Positions 1 through 5,601 of a DNA stretch of 12,252 nucleotides are shown here, in pieces. Both the position numbers and the translations under genes were made by a program. The stretch comes from JBAXTZ01 sp041666525 (GTDB lineage: Bacteria; Bacillota; Negativicutes; JBAXTZ01), in contig JBAYGT010000032.1 in NCBI GenBank assembly GCA_041666525.1, positions 1-12,252 of the forward strand, given 5' to 3'. Position 1 is the stretch's first letter; every line of letters begins with the position of its first letter. A model generated the notes under the pieces. The model was not told where the DNA came from, ran no database searches, and saw only the letters and a program-made list of their open reading frames with translations.

Positions 1-60
1 AAAGACTGGTCGAAAGTGTATGGTGAACTAACAATTATGCACGGCGACAGAATCGAATAG
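1..60 (+). CDS. C-terminal tail of an unidentified gene (partial)
   Basis: Frame 1 is open from the first base to a TAG at 58-60 and gives 19 residues ending in MHGDRIE. The composition looks protein-like (KDWSKVYGELTI...), and the reading frame begins outside the window. The fragment is too short to assign a family. It is separated by about 107 bases from the next gene, which appears to have its own promoter, so the two are probably not co-transcribed. It could also be chance open frame, since 19 codons is not significant alone. Confidence 0.45.
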   Translation, partial: KDWSKVYGELTIMHGDRIE

Positions 61-109
61 CATCAATCCTATCTTCCATTTGTTACTTCTTGCTATTTAC
101 AGAGTTTAT

Positions 110-137
110 TTCACACACCCTTTAAAAGAGTTATAAT
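110..137 (+). promoter_or_regulatory. Probable sigma-70-type promoter for the alpha/beta hydrolase
   Basis: A perfect TATAAT lies at 132-137, with TTCACA at 110-115 (5 of 6 to TTGACA) and a 16-bp spacer. The hydrolase start follows 30 bases downstream with a GAGGAG ribosome-binding site near 154-159. Confidence 0.5.
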
Positions 138-167
138 AAGGTAATATTAAGTTGAGGAGTTTTAAAG

Positions 168-836
168 ATGGTCAATTATGTTTTAGTTCATGGTGGTAAC
201 ATGTCGGTAGAAACTTGGAACAGGCTTACTGTTGGAAACCATATTTGCACTCAAGACGGTAAAATGGGTGGCAAGATATGGGAGCCTGTTATTCCGGCAC
301 TTGAGGAGAGTAATCATAGAACTTTTTCGCCGGATCTTAAAGATGAATATAAATATAACTTGACTGATCATGTTGAGCAGATATGTACGCTTATAGCTGA
401 AAACGATTTGAGAAAGGTGGTCTTGGTCGGACATAGTTATGGCGGAATGATAATCACCGGAGTTGCTGCCAAAATGGCGGACAGGATTAATCATTTGGTA
501 TTTGTTGATGCGGCGTTGCCTGAACCGGGACAATCACTTTTTGATATCATTGTTGCCGGCGGCTATGATCCCTTGTCTTTTGCCGGTTTGGAGGCAGTAC
601 CGCCTTATTTGGAAAAGCTGCAATTTTGTTCGGAAAAATTAATATCTTTACCCAAAACCTATATTCGCTGTATGGAAAGCGAGTTTGTGATTATTTCCGA
701 TGAAGCCAGGAAAAGAATCGCTGCAACCGGAAAAGGATGGGGTGACTACTTTGAGTTACCTACCGGGCATGTGCCGATGGCGTCAATGCCGGAAAGACTG
801 GTGCAGATATTGTTGGAGACGGGCAAGAAAAAATAG
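168..836 (+). CDS. Alpha/beta hydrolase, small esterase type
   Basis: Predicted 222-residue cytosolic hydrolase with no signal peptide or membrane segment. The alpha/beta-hydrolase landmarks are present. An HGG oxyanion-type motif sits at residues 8-10 on the first strand. The nucleophile elbow GHSYGG carries Ser90, FVDAALP follows at 112-118, and TGHVPM near the C-terminus carries the catalytic His201. The size and the layout (HGG, GHSxGG, VDAxLP, GHxPM) resemble the plant methyl-esterase/hydroxynitrile-lyase branch and its bacterial EstC-like relatives. The substrate cannot be told. In that branch the acidic triad residue usually follows a YIxC-type strand; here the strand reads YIRCMESE (166-173) and the expected Asp position appears to be Ser171, so Glu170 or Glu172 may substitute. 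The ATG at 168 is supported by GAGGAG 8 bases upstream. It appears to be a single-gene transcript. Confidence 0.85.
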   Translation: MVNYVLVHGGNMSVETWNRLTVGNHICTQDGKMGGKIWEPVIPALEESNHRTFSPDLKDEYKYNLTDHVEQICTLIAENDLRKVVLVGHSYGGMIITGVAAKMADRINHLVFVDAALPEPGQSLFDIIVAGGYDPLSFAGLEAVPPYLEKLQFCSEKLISLPKTYIRCMESEFVIISDEARKRIAATGKGWGDYFELPTGHVPMASMPERLVQILLETGKKK

Positions 837-993
837 TTTAAAGTTGATGTATATTTTGCATGAAGCTGGTATATAGGCAGTGCCGTAGATCAACAAGGAC
901 CTGCATAGTGCGATGAGAGGCTGAGGCGGGTTCTTCATTTTTATTTGAGTGTTAGCGCCCACAAAATCACTGGTATTTATGTTTTTTTATCTG

Positions 994-1023
994 CATAATT
1001 TCTACACAGTTATATGATACAAT
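994..1023 (+). promoter_or_regulatory. Promoter of the exported amidohydrolase, shared-motif type
   Basis: TACAAT at 1018-1023 serves as a -10 element. Exactly nine bases upstream ends TTTCTACACA (999-1008), with CAT at 994-996. The same arrangement with identical spacing occurs before the two divergent leader-peptide genes at the right end (12046-12075 and 12137-12166). There is no good TTGACA at the usual -35 distance. Confidence 0.5.
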
Positions 1024-1068
1024 GTGAATTGCAAAAGCTGTCATCATAATGATGAGTTAGGAGAAAAA

Positions 1069-2796
1069 ATGAGGATGGTTTGGTTATTATTTATTGCTTT
1101 TTTTGTGATCATGTCGGTTGTCGGTAATCAGGTTTTCGCCAGGGAAGCACGCAAGATGTTTACAAACGCGAAGGTTTATACTATGAATAAGAGCAATCCC
1201 TGGGCTGATACTGTGGTCGTGGAAGGTAATAAGTTTATTTATGTTGGCAATAAGTCTGGTGCCGAAAAATATATTGATGATAGCGTTGAAATATTCGACC
1301 TTCGGGGACGTATGGTATTGCCGGGGTTCATTGAAAGCCATATTCATCCGTCGTTCGGCAGCTTGTTTGACGGAGTAGTTATTCTTAATCAGGACGCAAC
1401 GAAGGAACAATTACTTGCTGATATCAAGAAAGCTGTCAAGGAACATCAGCAGGACGACATCATCGGCATGATGGGATTTAAAGCGGCGATGTTTGGTCCG
1501 ATGGGTCCTACTAGCGCAGAGCTAGACGCAATTGAAAAAGAAAAACCGGTAATCATTCTTGATTACGGCGGTCATTCGGCGTGGGTGAATAGCAAGGCGT
1601 TGCAAATTGGCGGAATTAATAAAAACACTCCGGATCCGATTCCGGGTGCGCATTTTTACAAGCGGGACAAAGCTGGCAATCCTACCGGCTGGTGTATCGA
1701 ACCGATGTCTTTTATGCCAATTGTTTACAAAATCGGTATAAAAATTGACGACGTGATAGAAGGCGAGAAAAAACTTTTTCCGACGATATCGGCTTACGGT
1801 TTCACTACTTTGTTTGATGCTGGCGGGATAATGCAGGTTGAGATGTATGAATCGTATGCGCGAATGCAAAAATCCGGACAACTGCCTTTCCGGGTGTTTA
1901 GCTCTTATATGGTTAGTGACGAGAAAAAGTTGTCTGAGTCTTTGGTGAAGCTGAAACAGTACAGTGAAAAATACAATACTCCACTATTTAAACTCAACAC
2001 TGTAAAAATTCTTTATGACGGAACACTGGAAGCGCAAAGCTGCGCGATGTTTGAAGACTTTAGAAATGACAAGGGTAACAAGGGATTTGAACTTTTTTCA
2101 CCTGCTGTGCTGGCTTCAATTGTCGAAGAATCCGATAACGCCGGTTACAATATACATATTCACGCAATAGGCGACCGGGCAATAAGCGATGCGCTTGCCG
2201 CGTTTGAAAAACTGAAAAGCAAAAAAGGCTATACCAAGACCCGAAAAACAATTTGTCATACCCAATTTTTTATGCCTGATACAGTTGCACGATTCAAGGC
2301 GCTACGCGATGTTGTTGCCCAGACTACACCGGTTTGGATGACGCCGGACAGTAATACGCTTGCAGTTGCTGGTAAGGAATCCTATGAGCGGCAAATGCTA
2401 TTCAACAGTCTCGACGAGGCTGGGGTAAAAGTTACCTTTGGCAGCGACTATCCCGTGAGCTCGGGATTTGAAGGCCTGAATCCTTTTAATGAGATAGAAA
2501 CTGGTCACACTCGTCGCAACATCGGCGAAAGTGACAGCAACTATTTGCCGCCGGAATCGGAGAAACTGCCGATAGACACATTGTTGAGAGGATATACGAT
2601 AAATGGAGCCTTTCAACTTGGAGTGGAAGACGAAATCGGTTCGATTGAAGTCGGAAAACTTGCGGATATGATAGTTGTCGAGAAAAATTTATTTGAACAA
2701 AAAGACGACGATATTCATAACAATAGAGTTTTGATGACTATGGTTGATGGCCAAGTTGTGTATTTCAATGATTTGCTGAATAAAGCAGTGAAATAG
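1069..2796 (+). CDS. Exported YtcJ-type metal-dependent amidohydrolase
   Basis: Predicted 575-residue member of the amidohydrolase superfamily, YtcJ/Amidohydro_3 branch. It should hydrolyse an amide or related bond with a divalent metal centre; the substrate is unknown. The metal-site pattern is complete: HxH at H91/H93 (ESHIHPSFG), a lysine in VKILYDG (K313, the usual carboxylated position), H365 in HIHAIGDRA, H397 in CHTQ, and D460 in FGSDYP. A C-terminal composite beta domain ends with GKLADMIVV and VDGQVVY. Residues 1-24 are a clear signal peptide ending VFA before REAR, so the enzyme is exported, which is notable because many relatives are cytosolic. The ATG at 1069 has AGGAG at 1059-1063. 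An upstream in-frame GTG at 1024 would put 15 polar residues before the signal peptide and overlaps the promoter, so I rejected it. Confidence 0.9.
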   Translation: MRMVWLLFIAFFVIMSVVGNQVFAREARKMFTNAKVYTMNKSNPWADTVVVEGNKFIYVGNKSGAEKYIDDSVEIFDLRGRMVLPGFIESHIHPSFGSLFDGVVILNQDATKEQLLADIKKAVKEHQQDDIIGMMGFKAAMFGPMGPTSAELDAIEKEKPVIILDYGGHSAWVNSKALQIGGINKNTPDPIPGAHFYKRDKAGNPTGWCIEPMSFMPIVYKIGIKIDDVIEGEKKLFPTISAYGFTTLFDAGGIMQVEMYESYARMQKSGQLPFRVFSSYMVSDEKKLSESLVKLKQYSEKYNTPLFKLNTVKILYDGTLEAQSCAMFEDFRNDKGNKGFELFSPAVLASIVEESDNAGYNIHIHAIGDRAISDALAAFEKLKSKKGYTKTRKTICHTQFFMPDTVARFKALRDVVAQTTPVWMTPDSNTLAVAGKESYERQMLFNSLDEAGVKVTFGSDYPVSSGFEGLNPFNEIETGHTRRNIGESDSNYLPPESEKLPIDTLLRGYTINGAFQLGVEDEIGSIEVGKLADMIVVEKNLFEQKDDDIHNNRVLMTMVDGQVVYFNDLLNKAVK

Positions 2797-2872
2797 CCAA
2801 GAGTCTTTTTTTGGTCTCGAAAATTATGATATAATGCGCGTAAAACTGAACCTTAGGCATTTGGCTATGATT

Positions 2873-3010
2873 CCAGTGTTAAAAGCATACATTGATTTTA
2901 GCAGCGGCGTTTTGCGACGCCGCTGCTTGTGTTTAAGTGTGCAGGATTATTTGGTTTTGTGACGAATATATATTACGTAAGCGTGGCGAATCTGTAAACT
3001 TTGTTGCCAG
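2873..3010 (+). repeat. Duplicated intergenic module, copy 1
   Basis: This stretch is similar to 3727-3867. Both begin CCAGT(A/G)TT, continue through CATAC and a GCAGCG-type terminator hairpin, and end with a 71-bp block (2940-3010 against 3797-3867). That block aligns without gaps at 54 of 71 positions; its first 44 positions match at 39. Each copy lies downstream of an unrelated gene and upstream of a gene for an exported or membrane product. A TATAA-like box at aligned positions (2967 and 3824) may act as a -10. The function is unknown. It may be a dispersed intergenic repeat or a relic of a local duplication. Confidence 0.75.
2901..2935 (+). terminator. Intrinsic terminator-like hairpin
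   Basis: A perfect 9-bp GC-rich stem (GCAGCGGCG at 2901-2909, CGCCGCTGC at 2918-2926) with an 8-base loop is followed by a T-rich but interrupted tail. It lies 105 bases after the amidohydrolase stop and probably ends that transcript. It is part of the duplicated module. Confidence 0.65.
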
Positions 3011-3106
3011 ATAGCGGGCTGTTATTATCAGTAATTCTGACGGCAGCAGGCAAGTGATTAGGGGTTTATGTCGAACTATTTATTACAAGTATTTTGAGGT
3101 ATTGCC

Positions 3107-3208
3107 ATGAAAAAATGGATTACTGTGATAATAATTATGTTCGTAATCGCTGGCGGAGTAAATTGGTTTAGCCAGCGGCAGGTGACGAAAAAAATTCCTG
3201 CGTTGTGA
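3107..3208 (+). CDS. 33-residue single-pass membrane peptide
   Basis: A short gene with a good ribosome-binding site: GAGGT at 3096-3100 lies six bases before ATG. The product starts MKKWITV and continues with a hydrophobic stretch from about residue 4 to 19, then NWFSQRQ and a basic, polar tail ending KKIPAL. This is the layout of a small inner-membrane protein with a positively charged N-terminus, or of an uncleaved signal anchor. It belongs to no family I recognise. It follows copy 1 of the duplicated module and is closed by an intrinsic terminator 32 bases after its stop, which supports an independent transcript. It could instead be the N-terminal remnant of a longer exported protein, but I saw no continuation in the other frames. 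Confidence 0.55.
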   Translation: MKKWITVIIIMFVIAGGVNWFSQRQVTKKIPAL

Positions 3209-3239
3209 CTCATCCCGGCAATTTGCCGCAGTTCAGGAA

Positions 3240-3272
3240 CCCGCGATACGTGAGTGTTGGCGGGATTTTTTG
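3240..3272 (+). terminator. Intrinsic terminator after the small membrane peptide
   Basis: Stem CCCGC (3240-3244) pairs with GCGGG (3260-3264) and is followed by A and a run of T. The 3' arm and tail are nearly identical to those of the terminator at 6821-6856. Confidence 0.65.
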
Positions 3273-3301
3273 TGTTATCAGACGCATAAAAGCAGTTTCT
3301 T

Positions 3302-3330
3302 CATAATTTGCACATAATTTTATGTTAATA
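3302..3330 (+). promoter_or_regulatory. Possible promoter of the 3391 leader-peptide gene
   Basis: The region contains CATAATTT (3302-3309), CACA (3311-3314) and an AT-rich -10-like region (GTTAAT/TTAATA near 3324-3330). It resembles the CAT/CACA promoter layout seen at 994-1023, but the CAT-to-CACA spacing is two bases shorter and the -10 is poor, so the assignment is tentative. Confidence 0.3.
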
Positions 3331-3390
3331 TGACAATCAACGGACTACAAACTAAAATATGGCAACATAGTTGTCGAAGAGGAGAATGAA

Positions 3391-3717
3391 ATGAAACAAC
3401 TTAACTTGGAAGACTTGGAGAAGGTAATCGGCGGAGCGGATTATTTCAATTTCAGTACAAACGGTTGCGGGTTTGAATTTATCGGTGGGCATTCTTCACT
3501 AACGACAAATTGGGAGGAAGTTTGGAAAGAAGTTGAAGCCGCTAAGGCGACGGATGGTCTGACTGACACACAGGAGAAAAATCTCAAAAAAATTGCTGTT
3601 CAGACTTTTAATGATTTGAGCGAGAGTAAATGCAGTCTGGAAAAGTATAGTGGATCGCTAAGTGCGTTGGATAACCCGAACCTGGACATTGCGACGTTAA
3701 GAAAAGTAATTAAATAA
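3391..3717 (+). CDS. Double-glycine-leader secreted peptide, unknown class
   Basis: Predicted 108-residue precursor. Residues 1-15 form a short leader, LNLEDLEKVIGG, of the class II bacteriocin/C39-peptidase type, with hydrophobic positions at the usual places before Gly14-Gly15. Cleavage would leave a 93-residue mature product that starts ADYFNF. The product has only two cysteines, Cys26 and Cys81, which could form one disulfide. Its N-terminus is aromatic- and glycine-rich, with a second GG at 32-33, and the rest is a charged, probably helical region. The leader core DLEKV(I/V)GGAD is shared with the RebB-like gene at 11708-12010. Start ATG 3391 has AAGAGGAG at 3377-3384. No processing transporter, immunity gene or modification enzyme is adjacent. 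The mature part matches no bacteriocin or toxin family I know, and 93 residues is long for a bacteriocin. Confidence 0.75.
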   Translation: MKQLNLEDLEKVIGGADYFNFSTNGCGFEFIGGHSSLTTNWEEVWKEVEAAKATDGLTDTQEKNLKKIAVQTFNDLSESKCSLEKYSGSLSALDNPNLDIATLRKVIK

Positions 3718-3726
3718 TTATTGGAA

Positions 3727-3867
3727 CCAGTATTGGAAGTCATACGAATTTTTGCAGCGCCGTTTTAACGTGCGCTGCATTTTTGTTTTATGAATCTGCA
3801 GGACTATTCGGTTTTTTGACGAATATAAATTACATAAGCGCGATGGATCCGCAGTCCGTGTTGCTGG
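3727..3867 (+). repeat. Duplicated intergenic module, copy 2
   Basis: Partner of 2873-3010. The 71-bp distal block 3797-3867 aligns without gaps, and most differences are transitions. This copy carries a stronger terminator hairpin and ends 32 bases before the cyclophilin start. Confidence 0.75.
3754..3784 (+). terminator. Intrinsic terminator of the 3391 peptide gene
   Basis: Stem GCAGCGC (3754-3760) pairs with GCGCTGC (3772-3778), with an inner CGT/ACG extension, and is followed by A and five T. It lies 36 bases after the peptide stop. Confidence 0.8.
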
Positions 3868-3899
3868 GTCTTATTGTTAACGCACTATCAGGAGGAGTT

Positions 3900-4493
3900 A
3901 TGAAACGTACAATCTCGATTTTTTTGCTGGCACTGATTTTAATAATTTCAGCGGCTTCATTTAGTAACGCGGCAAACACCGTTTATGTTAATATGAAAAC
4001 TGATAAAGGTATTATTAGTTTTGTTCTGTGGCCGGAAATAGCGCCTAAGGGTGTGGAAAATTTTATCGCGTTGATTAAGAAGGGGTTTTATAACGGAACC
4101 TGTTTTAACAGAGTTGAACCAAACTTCGTTCTGCAATTTGGTGACGTTAACGCCAATCTGCAAGGCGGTGCTTCGATGTGGGGTAAAGACTTTAGCATTG
4201 AGGTGCGTCCAGACGTCAAGTTTGACCGGCCATATATCCTGGCTTATGGAAATCAGGGGAATGATCATTCCAATAATACCGAGCTGTTTATTACCTTGCG
4301 GCCTGTAGAGCGCCTGAATATGAACTACACGATAATTGGCGAAGTTGTATCGGGAGAAAAAGTTGTCGATGCTATTGGCAACTGCGCTGTAGTGAAGACA
4401 CTGACACTGGATGGATTTTCCTATAGTAAACCGCTACTGCAACAAAAAATTATTTCAATAGTAGTTGCAGAAACTGATTCAACCGTTAAGTGA
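3900..4493 (+). CDS. Exported cyclophilin-type peptidyl-prolyl isomerase
   Basis: Predicted 197-residue cyclophilin-fold protein that would catalyse cis-trans isomerisation of proline bonds outside the cytoplasm. Residues 1-24 form a signal peptide (hydrophobic LLALILIISAA, cleavage after SNA). The core shows FNRVEPNFVLQFGD at 69-82, against the canonical FHRVxPGFxxQGGD, so Arg71, Phe76 and Gln79 of the active site are kept. The later SQFFIT motif is changed to TELFIT (127-132), which keeps Phe130 but replaces the glutamine, and the WLDG loop is replaced by RPVERLN. It is therefore a divergent cyclophilin, and catalytic activity is likely but not certain. The ATG at 3900 directly follows AGGAGGAG; a longer in-frame start at 3783 would run through the terminator and repeat and is rejected. 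Confidence 0.88.
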   Translation: MKRTISIFLLALILIISAASFSNAANTVYVNMKTDKGIISFVLWPEIAPKGVENFIALIKKGFYNGTCFNRVEPNFVLQFGDVNANLQGGASMWGKDFSIEVRPDVKFDRPYILAYGNQGNDHSNNTELFITLRPVERLNMNYTIIGEVVSGEKVVDAIGNCAVVKTLTLDGFSYSKPLLQQKIISIVVAETDSTVK

Positions 4494-4580
4494 TCGAGTG
4501 CCAAAAAGCAATAATTTACTTGAGGAACTCGAAAGTTTGAACGGATTGGCTAAGCAGATGTTGAAAAAATGGCACCTGTT

Positions 4581-4610
4581 GTGAATTTGTCACGTAGCGT
4601 GAATTCACGT
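4581..4610. promoter_or_regulatory. Overlapping dyads, candidate operator
   Basis: TCACG-TAG-CGTGA (4590-4602) overlaps the perfect 12-bp palindrome CGTGAATTCACG (4598-4609). GTGAATT occurs twice (4581 and 4599), each time followed by CACGT. The cluster lies about 50 bases before the binding-lipoprotein start, where a regulator could act. No convincing -10/-35 pair was found with it. Confidence 0.35.
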
Positions 4611-4648
4611 CGGGCGAAAACTTCTATTACTTTGATTTTTGAGACAGT

Positions 4649-4656
4649 GGGGGGGG
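4649..4656 (+). promoter_or_regulatory. G8 homopolymer in the ribosome-binding site
   Basis: Eight G in a row end three bases before ATG 4660, where the Shine-Dalgarno sequence is expected. No purine-rich AGGAG alternative is nearby. The tract could vary in length by slippage and change translation, but nothing here shows that it does. Confidence 0.5.
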
Positions 4657-4659
4657 AAG

Positions 4660-5463
4660 ATGACCAGGAAATTTTTAATTTCGTTAGCAATTGTAGTATC
4701 ATTAATGACGGCAGTCTTTGTCGGTGGTTGCGGCAACAGTGATACAAATAAAATAATCGTCGGTGTGGATAATAATCCGCCTTACACGTTCGCTAATCAG
4801 CCGCTTGTGGTAATGCCCGACGGAAGCGGTATTGAGATTATTCCTTATGCCAAAGATTCGCAATATCAAGGGTTTGACATTGATGTTATTACAGCTGCGG
4901 CAAAAAAAGCTGGACTAACTATTGAATTTCGTGATATCGCCTTTGGAAAAATGTTCGAGCAGATTGAGCAGGGCAAAAACATTGATGTGGCGATTGGCGG
5001 CGTATCAATTACCGACGCGCGCAAGAAGCATGTAGATTTTACAATTCCTTATGCTAGGGGTGGCGCGTGTATTGTGGTATTTAAAGGTGATAATATTAAC
5101 ACTTTAACTGATTTGGCCGGAAAAATCGTTGGTGCGGAGCTTAATACTACGATGGTCTCGCAATCGAACGTCATTAAAGATATTAAGCTAAAAGGCTATC
5201 AAAACCAGCAGGAAATGTTTGTTGGTTTGTATAACGGAGATATCGACGCAATTGTTATGGACAGGATGGCCGCTGAATATTACTTGAAAGAACGTAATAT
5301 GAAGCGACTGAAAATTGTAAATATGCTGTCAAATGAAAAATTTGCCATGGTACTGAAAAAAGGCAATACCCAGTTGGCTGATAAGCTGAATAAAGCGCTG
5401 ATTGAGATGGAGAAGAGTGGTGAGTTGAAAACTATTTATGACAAGTGGTTCGTCAAAAAATGA
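4660..5463 (+). CDS. Amino-acid ABC transporter substrate-binding lipoprotein
   Basis: Predicted 267-residue periplasmic-binding-protein type II lipoprotein of the polar amino acid family (SBP_bac_3). The N-terminus has a basic start, a hydrophobic stretch and the lipobox VGGC with Cys24, so it should be membrane anchored. Family marks are VGVDNNPPYTF (34-44), GFDIDVI (71-77), ITDARKKHVDFTIPY (117-131) with the ligand carboxylate arginine Arg121, and GDIDAIVMDR (193-202) near the second-lobe binding site. An insertion of about 25 residues at 45-70 lengthens the first loop. No permease or ATPase gene is next to it, so it is an orphan that probably serves a transporter elsewhere. ATG 4660 is preceded by eight consecutive G (4649-4656) in place of a normal ribosome-binding site; a TTG at 4639 is in frame but would add a non-signal extension. 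Confidence 0.88.
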   Translation: MTRKFLISLAIVVSLMTAVFVGGCGNSDTNKIIVGVDNNPPYTFANQPLVVMPDGSGIEIIPYAKDSQYQGFDIDVITAAAKKAGLTIEFRDIAFGKMFEQIEQGKNIDVAIGGVSITDARKKHVDFTIPYARGGACIVVFKGDNINTLTDLAGKIVGAELNTTMVSQSNVIKDIKLKGYQNQQEMFVGLYNGDIDAIVMDRMAAEYYLKERNMKRLKIVNMLSNEKFAMVLKKGNTQLADKLNKALIEMEKSGELKTIYDKWFVKK

Positions 5464-5601
5464 CCGAGGAAATTATAATAGCGATAGCCGTTGTATTGGA
5501 ATGAGTTGTTTCAATGCTGGCAATTGAATTTAGAGCGGTAAGTTAATAGAGAGCAGATTGCTTAACCATTGAAGGCCGAACAATTCCATAGCGGAGTGAA
5601 G

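Noticed and set aside
837..993. Possible terminator after the alpha/beta hydrolase (GATGAGAGG...TTCTTCATTTTT near 910-945)
   Set aside because: The T-rich tail is suggestive but the stem is only four or five pairs; no convincing hairpin.
2867..2962. 31-codon open frame starting ATG 2867 and running through the repeat module
   Set aside because: It passes through a GC-rich terminator hairpin, has no ribosome-binding site, and the matching frame is broken in the second copy of the module.
4498..4584. 28-codon frame starting GTG 4498 (MPKSNNLLEELESLNGLAKQ...)
   Set aside because: The composition looks protein-like and amphipathic, but there is no clear ribosome-binding site, the start is GTG and it overlaps the dyads before the lipoprotein gene; not enough to call a gene.
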